Shown here: piece by piece, positions 34,557-42,300 of the stretch
Layout of the letters: the number at the start of each line of letters is the position of its first letter
Position numbering within the stretch: position 1 is the first letter of the stretch
The notes under the pieces: model-generated
The model's database searches: none
What the model was told of the DNA's origin: nothing
What the model saw: the letters and a program-made list of their open reading frames with translations, nothing else
NCBI RefSeq assembly: GCF_034259425.1
Contig: NZ_JAXIVU010000016.1
Span: forward strand, 1-57,879
DNA: 57,879 bases
DNA from: Denitrificimonas halotolerans
GTDB lineage: Bacteria; Pseudomonadota; Gammaproteobacteria; Pseudomonadales; Pseudomonadaceae
Direction: 5' to 3'
Translations under genes and position numbers: made by a program

Positions 34557-35495
34557 ATGCTTAAATTCGAGCTACAAGCTTTGCAACGTATGTTGCCTGA
34601 GTTAGATAGGCAGAGTGTTGATCCAGTATTGGCATCGGTATGGCGTCGGTTTTATCAAATTGATTATGGATACACTCATAGTGACTTGGATTGCCGCTTG
34701 GGTATGGCTCAAGTGGGTGATTATCGCATTGCAATGCAAATATGTCGGCCTGTAGCACCAGTGGCAACGCTTTTGGTTTTGCATGGTTATTATGACCACA
34801 TGGGATTGTATGGCAATGTTTTTCAATGGGCATTAGAGCAAGGTTTTGCTGTATTGTCTTGCGACTTACCTGGGCATGGTTTATCTACAGGGCCTAGAGC
34901 TAGCATCAATAGTTTTCAAGAGTATCAGGTAGTGCTGCAGGCGATGCTGGCGAAAGCTTTACAGCTCGGTCTACCCAAGCCATGGCATATTCTTGGTCAA
35001 AGTACAGGTGCAGCAATTGCGCTAGATTATTTATTGACTCAACAGCCCATCAGTGAACTGGGTCAGACAATTTTATTAGCTCCATTGGTTCGACCGCGAG
35101 CATGGCAGCAATCTAAATTTTTATATCAGCTGATTAAACCTTTTCGCAGCAGTATTCCTCGGCGTTACTCAGACAATACTAGTGATCAGAAATTTATTGA
35201 GTTTGTGCGGCAACAGGATCCTTTACAAGCCAGAATACTACCTACTGCATGGGTGGGGGCTTTAGCACAATGGATTCATTATATTGAACAAAGACAACCC
35301 AGTCGTCACAGTCCAATTATTGTGCAAGGTGAGGCTGATATGACTGTTGATTGGCAATATAACTTAGAGGTGCTAACAGATAAGTTTTATCAGCCCAAAA
35401 TTTTACGTTTACCTCAAGCGCGGCATCACTTAGTGAATGAACGTCCAAGCGTGCGTGATTCGATGTTTATGTTTTTAAGTAAAGAGTTGACTTGA
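34557..35495 (+). CDS. Alpha/beta hydrolase (lysophospholipase/monoacylglycerol-lipase type)
   Basis: A 312-residue serine hydrolase of the Hydrolase_4 (PldB-like) group. The oxyanion region is LVLHGYYDHMGLYG, the nucleophile elbow GQSTG, the acid probably in VQGEADMTVDW, and the catalytic His in RHHLVNE. PGHGLSTG matches monoacylglycerol lipases and lysophospholipases. No signal peptide, so cytoplasmic. ATG 34557 follows AAAGG; a TTG at 34554 is the alternative. It is divergent from the thioredoxin-fold gene and downstream of nothing codirectional. The natural substrate is unknown. Confidence 0.82.
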   Translation: MLKFELQALQRMLPELDRQSVDPVLASVWRRFYQIDYGYTHSDLDCRLGMAQVGDYRIAMQICRPVAPVATLLVLHGYYDHMGLYGNVFQWALEQGFAVLSCDLPGHGLSTGPRASINSFQEYQVVLQAMLAKALQLGLPKPWHILGQSTGAAIALDYLLTQQPISELGQTILLAPLVRPRAWQQSKFLYQLIKPFRSSIPRRYSDNTSDQKFIEFVRQQDPLQARILPTAWVGALAQWIHYIEQRQPSRHSPIIVQGEADMTVDWQYNLEVLTDKFYQPKILRLPQARHHLVNERPSVRDSMFMFLSKELT

Positions 35496-35567
35496 GTGCT
35501 TTATGACAATTAAGTGGCCGAGCTTAAGTTTGCAATTGTTGTAGTGCACTGCCTGACAGCAGGCTAA

Positions 35568-35721
35568 TGGGTATTACAGCGCTTGGAGTAAGAGAGTTAG
35601 CGTGCAGAGGGTGTGGTATATCGTTCAGGGTCGCGATATACGCGCAGCTCAGAATAGTCTTGCAGCCGTTCACTGCCGTTTAGCAGTAAGAATCTCTAAT
35701 CCTTTTAAGGGAGGGTATCAA
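35568..35721 (+). mobile_element. Strongly decayed tnpB right-end remnant, copy E
   Basis: About 150 bp align with the C-terminal coding and right-end part of copies A-D, with many changes: compare GGAGTAAGAGAGTTAGCGTG here with GGAATAAGAGAATGGACGTG in the others. The GTCGCGATATACGCG, AGCAGTAAGAATCTCTAATC and GGGTATCAA blocks stay recognisable. No left end and no ORF remain, so this is the oldest of the five copies. The terminal TCAA at 35718-35721 supplies the stop codon of the DUF2059 gene on the other strand. Confidence 0.7.
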
Positions 35722-36449
35722 GTTTCCTCGCCTAAGCTAGCTTGTAAGGTTTTTAAAGCAGCTTGGTAATAAGCTTGTCCAGCATTAGATTGTGCAAAAT
35801 TAACAAACTCTTCCAGTTCAGCATCGGATAAGTTTCGGTAAATATGCAGTAAAGTGTTATCGATATGCGTGTCAATTTCGTTGATTAAACGCTGACGTTG
35901 CGTATTAAGTAGAGCCTTAGTTTGCTCTGTACTCATGAGACCTGGGAGCATTTGGCTGAGACTGTCTGCAGCTACACTGCCTAAGGCTAAGGATACATCA
36001 GCGCCAGCTTGGCTTGCAGGTAAGATTTGACTGAGGTGGCGGATTAATAAGCGCCGTGTAGCTTCTGCGTGGATTAAAGGTAAGCCTGCTGCATAATGGT
36101 TGAGTTGTTCTGGATGTGAGGCAGCAATTTCTGCGGCAACAACTTTCCTCCCTGTGGTCGACTCAAAGAACTCTAAAGCAGATGTAGGATTGTCCAATTG
36201 TTGTCGCAAAGCCTTTTGGCCGCGCTGATGCATCGCTTCAATAGCAAAGCGTTGATTGCTATTTTCGACTAAAGCTTGATAAATAACATTAGGTAGTGTG
36301 TCTTGATAGCGAAGCTGAGTGTGTTTCACGGCGCTAGCAAAGTGGGCTTGTTGTTGCGGCCAGCCAGCTTTTTCATACAAGCTGTCGTATATATCAGCAA
36401 AGCTGTTGAAGCTACTGATAAATAGACAAAAAGTTAATAAATAGCGCAT
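35718..36449 (-). CDS. DUF2059 domain secreted protein
   Basis: A 243-residue protein with an N-terminal signal peptide (MRYLLTFCLFISSFNSFA) and a DUF2059 domain near the C-terminus (about 180-235, ending EEFVNFAQSNAGQAYYQAAL). It is mostly helical and probably periplasmic. DUF2059 has no established function. ATG 36449 is used; a TTG at 36461 is in frame. The TGA stop is provided by the right end of tnpB remnant E; joining the likely TTAT target site to the flank would give ACA TAA at the same place, so the protein's end is unchanged. A long inverted repeat lies upstream. Confidence 0.75.
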   Translation of the reverse strand: MRYLLTFCLFISSFNSFADIYDSLYEKAGWPQQQAHFASAVKHTQLRYQDTLPNVIYQALVENSNQRFAIEAMHQRGQKALRQQLDNPTSALEFFESTTGRKVVAAEIAASHPEQLNHYAAGLPLIHAEATRRLLIRHLSQILPASQAGADVSLALGSVAADSLSQMLPGLMSTEQTKALLNTQRQRLINEIDTHIDNTLLHIYRNLSDAELEEFVNFAQSNAGQAYYQAALKTLQASLGEET

Positions 36450-36480
36450 ATAAATTCTCAATAAATAGAGCTTGTAAGTT

Positions 36481-36547
36481 AAACCTTTTTCTTACGTAAA
36501 TGTAGAGTGTTTTTGTTAAAGCTATCATTTATGTAAGAAAAAGGTTT
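36481..36547. repeat. 22-bp inverted repeat with 23-bp spacer in a divergent promoter region
   Basis: AAACCTTTTTCTTACGTAAATG at 36481-36502 is complementary to 36526-36547 at 21 of 22 positions. The repeat sits between the divergent DUF2059 and 2OG-oxygenase genes. It is far longer than an ordinary operator and lacks a terminator-like GC stem. It may be a relic of a small mobile element, a cruciform or a double operator. Confidence 0.75.
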
Positions 36548-36657
36548 TGCACAGCGGTTGTAGCAGTATATATAGGTTAATTAATAATTAGGTGAGCTGA
36601 CTCACAGTTAATGGCGGCTTTTATAGCGTACATCTTAAGTTCTTTTTTGTGGTGAAA

Positions 36658-37269
36658 ATGAATACATTAGCAATCACACCGTTATTTGAACGGATCGTGG
36701 ACGACTTAGCAACAAAGGGTTGGTCACAGCAAGCAGCTTTTACTCCTGAAGATCTGACAGCGCAACTGGCAGAAGAGTGCCGTCATCGTGCAGAAAAAGG
36801 TCAATTAGAAGCTGCTGGTATTGGGCGTGGCAATGCTAAAGCAGTTAATACGGGGATTCGTGGCGATAAAATACAGTGGTTAGAGCAGGGGCAAAATACC
36901 GCAGTTGATCGTTATTTGGAGCTGATGGAGCAGTTACGAGCTGCACTTAATCGAACTTTGTTTTTAGGCTTAGATGAGTTGGAATGCCACTTTGCTTTAT
37001 ATTCACCAGGTGCTTTTTATAAGAAGCATGTGGATCGTTTTCGTGATGATGATCGCCGTATAGTAACTTGTATCGCGTACTTAAATGACAACTGGTTACC
37101 AGAGGATGGTGGTGAATTACGTATTTATTTAGAGCATGAGCACGTGCATGAAGTACCACCACAGGCGGGGACATTAGTAGTGTTTATGTCTGCGGATTTA
37201 GCCCACGAGGTATTGCCTGTGCAGCGCGAGCGTTTATCGATTACAGGCTGGTTTTTGCGGCGGGCATAA
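36658..37269 (+). CDS. 2OG-Fe(II) oxygenase (SM-20/prolyl-hydroxylase-like)
   Basis: A 203-residue double-stranded beta-helix oxygenase. The iron ligands are the HxD pair in KKHVDRF and the distal His in DLAHEVLP; the 2-oxoglutarate Arg lies in RERLSITGWF. The core CHFALYSPGAFYKKHVDRF is typical of SM-20-related prokaryotic prolyl 4-hydroxylases, one of which hydroxylates EF-Tu in Pseudomonas. Whether this is that enzyme cannot be confirmed here. ATG 36658 is chosen; GTG codons at 36649 and 36652 are alternatives. It is followed by a bidirectional terminator shared with serA. Confidence 0.85.
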   Translation: MNTLAITPLFERIVDDLATKGWSQQAAFTPEDLTAQLAEECRHRAEKGQLEAAGIGRGNAKAVNTGIRGDKIQWLEQGQNTAVDRYLELMEQLRAALNRTLFLGLDELECHFALYSPGAFYKKHVDRFRDDDRRIVTCIAYLNDNWLPEDGGELRIYLEHEHVHEVPPQAGTLVVFMSADLAHEVLPVQRERLSITGWFLRRA

Positions 37270-37341
37270 TAAAACGAAACTGAATAGACAGGTCTCGTTT
37301 AAGTGGTGTTCTAAAATTACGCTAGTGGTAGGTTAGGCAGT

Positions 37342-37374
37342 AAAAAGGGAAGCTATAATAGCTCCCCTTTTTTT
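37342..37374. terminator. Bidirectional intrinsic terminator between 2OG oxygenase and serA
   Basis: AAAAAGGG-A-AGCTA pairs with TAGCT-C-CCCTTTTT (one internal mismatch) around TAA, with a T-run at the end on the plus strand and the A-run giving T on the minus strand. It lies between convergent stop codons and can serve both genes. Confidence 0.8.
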
Positions 37375-37391
37375 GGCGCAATCTATAGCAC

Positions 37392-38621
37392 TTAGTACAG
37401 AATACGGCAGCGCATCGTGCCTTCAACTTCTTGTAGCTTTCCTAACGCAAGTTCAGAATGCTCTGCGTCAATATCGATGACAACATAGCCTACGGCTTCG
37501 TCAGTGCGTAAGAACTGACCAGAAACGTTAATTTTGTTGTCAGCAAATACTTTGTTAATCGCGCCCATAACACCTGGGATATTCTGGTGAATATGCAGGA
37601 TACGATGCTTGCCTGGGTGAGAAGGCAGTGACATCTCGGGGAAATTCACAGACGATACAGAGGTACCATTATCGCTGTACTTAACCAGTTTTTCAGCAAC
37701 TTCTAGACCAATATTGGCTTGTGCTTCTTGAGTTGAACCACCAATGTGTGGGGTTAAGATCACATTGTCAAAACCACGCAGTGGGCTTTCAAACTCTTCA
37801 CCGTTAGCACGAGGCTCAACTGGGAAAACATCAATAGCAGCACCACCTAAGTGGCCGTCTTTGATTGCTTCAGCTAAGGCTTCGATCACAACGACCGTAC
37901 CACGCGCAGCGTTCATCAAAATACTGCCTTTTTTCATGGTGCGAATTTCTTTTTCACCAATCATCCAAGCTGTAGATGGCAGCTCAGGAACGTGCAGGGA
38001 AACAATGTCAGACATTGCTAACAGTTCGTCTAAAGTAGCGACTTGAGTTGCATTGCCCAGTGGTAGTTTGGCGATTACGTCGTAGTAGTACACGTCCATA
38101 CCTAAGGCTTCAGCTAATACGGACAGCTGGGTACCGATAGAGCCGTAACCGATGATACCGAGTTTTTTACCGCGAACTTCATAAGAGCCGGTAGCACTTT
38201 TCATCCAACCACCACGGTGGCAAGCAGCGTTACGCTGTGGAATACCACGCATCAGCATAATTGCTTGGGCTAAGACCAACTCAGCGACTGAGCGGGTGTT
38301 AGAGTAAGGTGCGTTAAACACTGCAATACCACGCTCACGAGCGGCATTGAGGTCGACTTGGTTTGTACCAATACAGAAGCAACCTACTGCAACCAATTTT
38401 TTAGCGCACTCAAAAACGTCCTCGGTGAGTTGGGTGCGGGAGCGGATACCTACAAAGTGGGCATCGGCGATTTTTTCTTTTAATTCTGCTTCTGGTAATG
38501 CACCGGTAATATACTCAATGTTGGTATATCCAGCGGCATTGAGTGTATCAATTGCGTTCTGATGAACACCTTCAAGAAGAAGAAAACGAATTTTGCTTTT
38601 ATCAAGCGATGTTTTACTCAT
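37392..38621 (-). CDS. serA: D-3-phosphoglycerate dehydrogenase
   Basis: This 409-residue enzyme oxidises 3-phosphoglycerate in the first step of serine biosynthesis; it also reduces 2-oxoglutarate to D-2-hydroxyglutarate. The NAD fold motif is GKKLGIIGYGSIGTQ, the catalytic Arg is in NAARGTVV, and the His in HIGGSTQEAQ. A C-terminal ACT domain (about 335-409) binds serine for feedback control. Length matches the E. coli-type enzyme. D2HGDH, which reoxidises the D-2-hydroxyglutarate, is encoded divergently upstream. The leader contains a terminator (38693-38717) that no upstream gene needs, suggesting attenuation. Confidence 0.96.
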   Translation of the reverse strand: MSKTSLDKSKIRFLLLEGVHQNAIDTLNAAGYTNIEYITGALPEAELKEKIADAHFVGIRSRTQLTEDVFECAKKLVAVGCFCIGTNQVDLNAARERGIAVFNAPYSNTRSVAELVLAQAIMLMRGIPQRNAACHRGGWMKSATGSYEVRGKKLGIIGYGSIGTQLSVLAEALGMDVYYYDVIAKLPLGNATQVATLDELLAMSDIVSLHVPELPSTAWMIGEKEIRTMKKGSILMNAARGTVVVIEALAEAIKDGHLGGAAIDVFPVEPRANGEEFESPLRGFDNVILTPHIGGSTQEAQANIGLEVAEKLVKYSDNGTSVSSVNFPEMSLPSHPGKHRILHIHQNIPGVMGAINKVFADNKINVSGQFLRTDEAVGYVVIDIDAEHSELALGKLQEVEGTMRCRILY

Positions 38622-38639
38622 CTGCGTAGACCTGTTGTC

Positions 38640-38744
38640 CTAATGTGAATGGCAAGTTGACGGACAGTGAGAACTGACCGGAACGGCAAAATAAAAAAAG
38701 CCGGCCCGGGAATCGGCGTGAGGCGCGACTAGCGGGGTGTCCAT
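38640..38744 (-). CDS. Small ORF in the serA leader (candidate regulatory peptide)
   Basis: A 34-codon ORF (MDTPLVAPHADSRAG, then FFYFAVPV, then SSHCPSTCHSH) in the serA leader, ending 18 bp before the serA start. Codons 11-19 span the intrinsic terminator, so a translating ribosome would block its folding. The last 11 codons include four Ser and two Cys. The ribosome site (GGTAG just before ATG) is weak. It may be coincidental coding across a structured leader; support is position and composition only. Confidence 0.3.
   Translation of the reverse strand: MDTPLVAPHADSRAGFFYFAVPVSSHCPSTCHSH
38693..38717 (-). terminator. Intrinsic terminator in the serA leader
   Basis: On the minus strand GCCG (from 38717) pairs with CGGC (ending at 38700), with further G/C pairing possible inside CCCGGG, followed immediately by seven T. 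It is 70-95 bp upstream of serA, and the next gene upstream (D2HGDH) points the other way, so it can only act on the serA transcript itself. Confidence 0.55.
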
Positions 38745-38829
38745 GCTACCATAAGCAGCAGAAAAAATAGCCAGCCTTATGACGTGAAGAGTCTTCAGGC
38801 AGATCATGAACAGTTTGAGAGTGTACAAA

Positions 38830-40224
38830 ATGACCGATCTCGCTCTAATTGAAGCGCTTAAAACCCTTGTTGATGCAGGTAAAGTACTTACTGACGCGGA
38901 TGCCTTAGACGCATACGGTAAAGATTGGACCAAGCATTTTGCTCCAGCGCCCTTAGCGATTGTATTTCCTAAAAGCATTGAGCAAGTACAAGCAATTGTG
39001 CGTTGGGCCAATCAGCATCAAGTGGCGTTGGTACCTTCCGGAGGGCGAACGGGGTTGTCTGCAGGGGCGGTTGCAGCCAATGGTGAAGTGGTCGTGTCGT
39101 TCGATAATATGAATAAAATTTTGGCCTTTAATGAGGTTGATCGCACGGTAGTTTGTCAGCCAGGTGTCGTGACTCAACAGTTGCAAGAGTTTGCAGAAGA
39201 TAAAGGGTTGTACTATCCGGTGGACTTTGCTTCGGCAGGGTCGAGTCAAATTGGCGGTAATATTGGTACCAACGCAGGTGGTATTAAAGTGATCCGTTAT
39301 GGCATGACGCGTAACTGGGTAGCTGGAATGAAAGTCGTTACCGGTAAAGGTGACGTACTTGAGCTTAATAAAGATTTGATTAAAAACGCTACAGGCTACG
39401 ATTTACGTCAGCTCTTTATTGGTGCCGAAGGTACTTTAGGTTTTGTTGTTGAAGCAACAATGCGTTTAGATCGCGCTCCTAAGAATCTTACCGCACTCGT
39501 TTTAGGTGCACCTGATTTTGAATCGATCATGCCGGTCTTGCATGCCTTTCAGAACAGTTTAGATTTGACTGCCTTTGAGTTTTTTTCCGACAAAGCTTTA
39601 GCAAAAGTATTGGCGCGTGGTGATGTGCCGGCTCCTTTTGTAACAGAGTGTCCGTTCTATGCTTTACTTGAATTTGAAGCGATCAATGATGAAGTGGCTG
39701 AGCAAGCTCTGAATACTTTTGAGCACTGTGTTGAACAGGGTTGGGTATTAGATGGCGTTATGAGCCAAAGTGAGCAGCAGTTAGAAAATCTGTGGAAGTT
39801 GCGTGAATATATTTCTGAAACCATTGCACATTGGACACCTTATAAAAATGATATTTCGGTAACCGTTGGTCAGGTTCCAGCATTTTTACGTGATATTGAC
39901 GAAATTGTTGAGAAAAACTACCCCGATTTTGAAGTGGTGTGGTTTGGTCATATCGGTGACGGTAACTTGCACTTAAATATCCTGAAACCCGATCATCTGG
40001 ATAAAGATGAGTTTTTTGCACAGTGCGCTGTGGTAAATCAGTGGGTGTTTGAAACGGTACAAAAATACAACGGTTCAATTTCTGCGGAGCATGGTGTGGG
40101 TATGACTAAGCGTGATTACTTGCATTACAGCCGTTCAGCTGAAGAAGTGGCTTATATGCAAGCAATTAAAGCGGTGTTCGATCCAAATGGCATTATGAAC
40201 CCAGGTAAAATTTTCCCAGTTTAA
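38830..40224 (+). CDS. FAD-binding oxidase, probable D-2-hydroxyglutarate dehydrogenase
   Basis: A 464-residue flavoprotein of the FAD-linked oxidase (VAO/GlcD) family. The FAD-binding region contains PSGGRTGLSAGAV and SQIGGNIGTNAGGIKVIRYG; the metal/substrate His motif is FGHIGDGNLHLN, and the C-terminus has SAEHGVGMTKRDYL and DPNGIMNPGKIF. D-lactate and glycolate oxidases look similar, but divergent pairing with serA points to D2HGDH, which in Pseudomonas oxidises the D-2-hydroxyglutarate made by SerA and drives serine synthesis. ATG 38830 is preferred over 38806. Electrons probably go to ETF. Confidence 0.85.
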   Translation: MTDLALIEALKTLVDAGKVLTDADALDAYGKDWTKHFAPAPLAIVFPKSIEQVQAIVRWANQHQVALVPSGGRTGLSAGAVAANGEVVVSFDNMNKILAFNEVDRTVVCQPGVVTQQLQEFAEDKGLYYPVDFASAGSSQIGGNIGTNAGGIKVIRYGMTRNWVAGMKVVTGKGDVLELNKDLIKNATGYDLRQLFIGAEGTLGFVVEATMRLDRAPKNLTALVLGAPDFESIMPVLHAFQNSLDLTAFEFFSDKALAKVLARGDVPAPFVTECPFYALLEFEAINDEVAEQALNTFEHCVEQGWVLDGVMSQSEQQLENLWKLREYISETIAHWTPYKNDISVTVGQVPAFLRDIDEIVEKNYPDFEVVWFGHIGDGNLHLNILKPDHLDKDEFFAQCAVVNQWVFETVQKYNGSISAEHGVGMTKRDYLHYSRSAEEVAYMQAIKAVFDPNGIMNPGKIFPV

Positions 40225-40280
40225 GTTTTGTTTCCGGTTAATTTTGGTAGCCAGTTATTTTTAGATTTTGAAGGTTTTCT

Positions 40281-40955
40281 ATGAGTTATCAACACCAGTA
40301 CACTGATGGTACGCGTATTCATTTTCCTGCGGGTAAAGTGGTATGTGTAGGGCGTAACTATGCTGCTCACGCAAAAGAGTTGAATAATCCTATTCCTAAC
40401 GAACCATTATTGTTTATTAAGCCCGGTAGTAGTGTGGTATCTGCGGAAGGGGGATTCCATATTCCTCATGATCGAGGTGCTGTGCACTATGAAGTTGAGA
40501 TTGCGGTATTGATTGGTAAGCCTTTATCGCGTCAACCGAATGAAGACGAGGTGTTAGAGGCAATTTCAGGCTTTGCTCCAGCGCTAGATCTTACGTTGCG
40601 TGATGTGCAAGATAAATTAAAAAAGAAAGGCTGGCCATGGGAAGTGGCAAAATCCTTTGACGGGGCTTGTGTACTTGCACCTTTCGTTTCAAGGTTTACG
40701 GTGCCAGATACTACTGATATTGATGTGCGTTTAACTATTAATGGTGAAGTGCGTCAAGACAGTAATAGTGCAGAAATGTTGTATCCTATTATTCCATTGA
40801 TACAGCATATTGCAGGCCAGTTTTCATTACTACCTGGAGATGTGATTTTAACTGGGACACCAGCAGGAGTGGGGCCATTGCAAGAAGGGGATGAGTTGTT
40901 CATGGAGTTGCCGGGGCATACGCAATTGAAAACCTTTGTGATTAAGCGTAACTAA
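40281..40955 (+). CDS. Fumarylacetoacetate hydrolase family protein
   Basis: A 224-residue metal-dependent enzyme of the FAH superfamily. CVGRNYAAHAKELNNP, PLLFIKPGSSV, VHYEVEIAVLIGKPL (metal-binding Glu residues), DLTLRDVQ and GDVILTGTPAGVG are the family landmarks, in order. Relatives include acylpyruvases and oxaloacetate decarboxylases (FAHD1, YcgM); the substrate is not determinable from sequence. ATG 40281 follows GAAGGTTTTCT. It is codirectional with D2HGDH (56-bp gap) and mutM (2-bp gap), so the three may be cotranscribed. Confidence 0.88.
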   Translation: MSYQHQYTDGTRIHFPAGKVVCVGRNYAAHAKELNNPIPNEPLLFIKPGSSVVSAEGGFHIPHDRGAVHYEVEIAVLIGKPLSRQPNEDEVLEAISGFAPALDLTLRDVQDKLKKKGWPWEVAKSFDGACVLAPFVSRFTVPDTTDIDVRLTINGEVRQDSNSAEMLYPIIPLIQHIAGQFSLLPGDVILTGTPAGVGPLQEGDELFMELPGHTQLKTFVIKRN

Positions 40956-40957
40956 CT

Positions 40958-41773
40958 GTGCCTGAACTGCCAGAAGTTGAAACCACACGTCGTGGTATTG
41001 CTCCGCACCTCATTGGGCAGCGGGTTGTGCGAGTAGTGGTGCGCAATCCACGGTTACGTTGGCCAATCCCAGCAGATTTAGACGTACGTTTATCTGGACA
41101 GAAAATCGTCAGTGTGGAGCGTCGAGCTAAATATCTGCTGATTGGTGCAGAAGTGGGGACTTTAATTGGTCATTTGGGGATGTCGGGGAGCCTGAGAATG
41201 GTTGAAATGGGTACTCCGGTGGAAAAGCACGACCATATGGACATTGAGCTAGAGTCGGGATTAGTCCTGCGTTATACCGACCCCCGTCGTTTTGGCGCCA
41301 TGCTATGGAGTAGCGAGCCGCCCTTACAGCATAAATTACTGCAAAAATTAGGGCCCGAGCCGTTATCTGAGGCTTTTTCTGAGGACCACCTTTACGAGCG
41401 CTCCCGTGGTCGTAGTATGTCGATAAAGCCGTTCATTATGGATAATGCGATAGTGGTTGGCGTAGGTAATATTTACGCTACCGAAGCCTTATTTGCTGCC
41501 GGTATTGATCCGCGGCGTGAGGCGGGTAGTGTTTCCAAAGCACGCTACGCTAAGCTCACCGCGGAGATTAAGCGCGTACTTGCTGTCGCTATTGAGCAGG
41601 GAGGAACCACGCTGCGTGATTTTGTCGGTGGTGACGGTAAACCTGGTTACTTCCAGCAAAAGCTTTTTGTTTATGGTCGTGCCGGACAACCTTGTTTAGT
41701 GTGTGGACGTGAATTAAGGGAAGTGAAGTTGGGGCAACGCGCAAGCGTCTTTTGTTCTCGCTGTCAAAATTAA
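40958..41773 (+). CDS. mutM: Formamidopyrimidine-DNA glycosylase
   Basis: This 271-residue bifunctional glycosylase/AP lyase removes 8-oxoguanine and formamidopyrimidines from DNA. The N-terminus MPELPEVETTRRG holds the nucleophile Pro2 and Glu3, K in RRAKYLLI is the conserved beta-strand lysine, and the helix-two-turn-helix DNA-binding region follows. The zinc finger at the C-terminus is CLVCGRE... with CSRC. It starts with GTG at 40958, two bases after the FAH-family stop. Family length matches (about 270). Confidence 0.96.
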   Translation: MPELPEVETTRRGIAPHLIGQRVVRVVVRNPRLRWPIPADLDVRLSGQKIVSVERRAKYLLIGAEVGTLIGHLGMSGSLRMVEMGTPVEKHDHMDIELESGLVLRYTDPRRFGAMLWSSEPPLQHKLLQKLGPEPLSEAFSEDHLYERSRGRSMSIKPFIMDNAIVVGVGNIYATEALFAAGIDPRREAGSVSKARYAKLTAEIKRVLAVAIEQGGTTLRDFVGGDGKPGYFQQKLFVYGRAGQPCLVCGRELREVKLGQRASVFCSRCQN

Positions 41774-41907
41774 ACCTTTCTGGCTTAGTGCCGTGCGTTT
41801 AATATCTAATCCATGATCTAGACCTCGCATCTTAAGTGTGAGGCATGATCTATATAGCGGCGCTGTAAGGTTCAATGCATAGAGCTTGCTGTTTACGATG
41901 AAATTAT

Positions 41908-42219
41908 CAAAATCGCGTAAGATCAGTTTTAGATGCTGGCTGGGGTCAATTAAAAACAATGCTGGACTATAAATGCGCTCACGCAGGCATTGTTTTTAAG
42001 GACATTGACGAGGTATACACACCCAAACCTGTTCGAGTTGTGGCAGCTTGCCCGGGTCGAGGCCGAAAGGTATCGCAGGGCTTGGAATAAGAGAATGGAC
42101 GTGCAGTGGTGTGGTGTCACCCACGATCGCGATATCAACGCGGCACGGAACATTCTCGCGGCCGGACATGGTCGTCTAGCAGTAGGAATCTCCGTCCTTT
42201 AGGTCGGGGAGGATGTCAA
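41908..42219 (+). mobile_element. tnpB element remnant, copy D (miniature form)
   Basis: A 312-bp MITE-like derivative. TTAT (41904-41907) precedes a left end of about 20 bp matching copies A and B (CAAAATCGCGTAAGATC). This is fused directly to the C-terminal coding part of tnpB (from GATGCTGGCTGGGGTC, matching copy B near 12359) and the full right end to TCAA (42216-42219). Frameshifts (for example CATACACACCCAAACC and GTGCAGTGGTGTGG) rule out a protein. The left hairpin is gone while the right end with its guide-RNA region is intact. The spacer 41774-41907 before it shows nothing I can assign. Confidence 0.8.
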
Positions 42220-42300
42220 TCAAAGGTATAAAACATCCTAAACAGTATCTCTAAGTGAGATGCTGCTTTCCAAATTAACGGTCTGCGCTTTGGTGAGTGT

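Noticed and set aside
155..42219. The five dispersed repeats as a CRISPR-like array
   Set aside because: Copies are kilobases apart, internally different and carry tnpB coding sequence and IS ends; there is no regular repeat-spacer structure and no cas gene.
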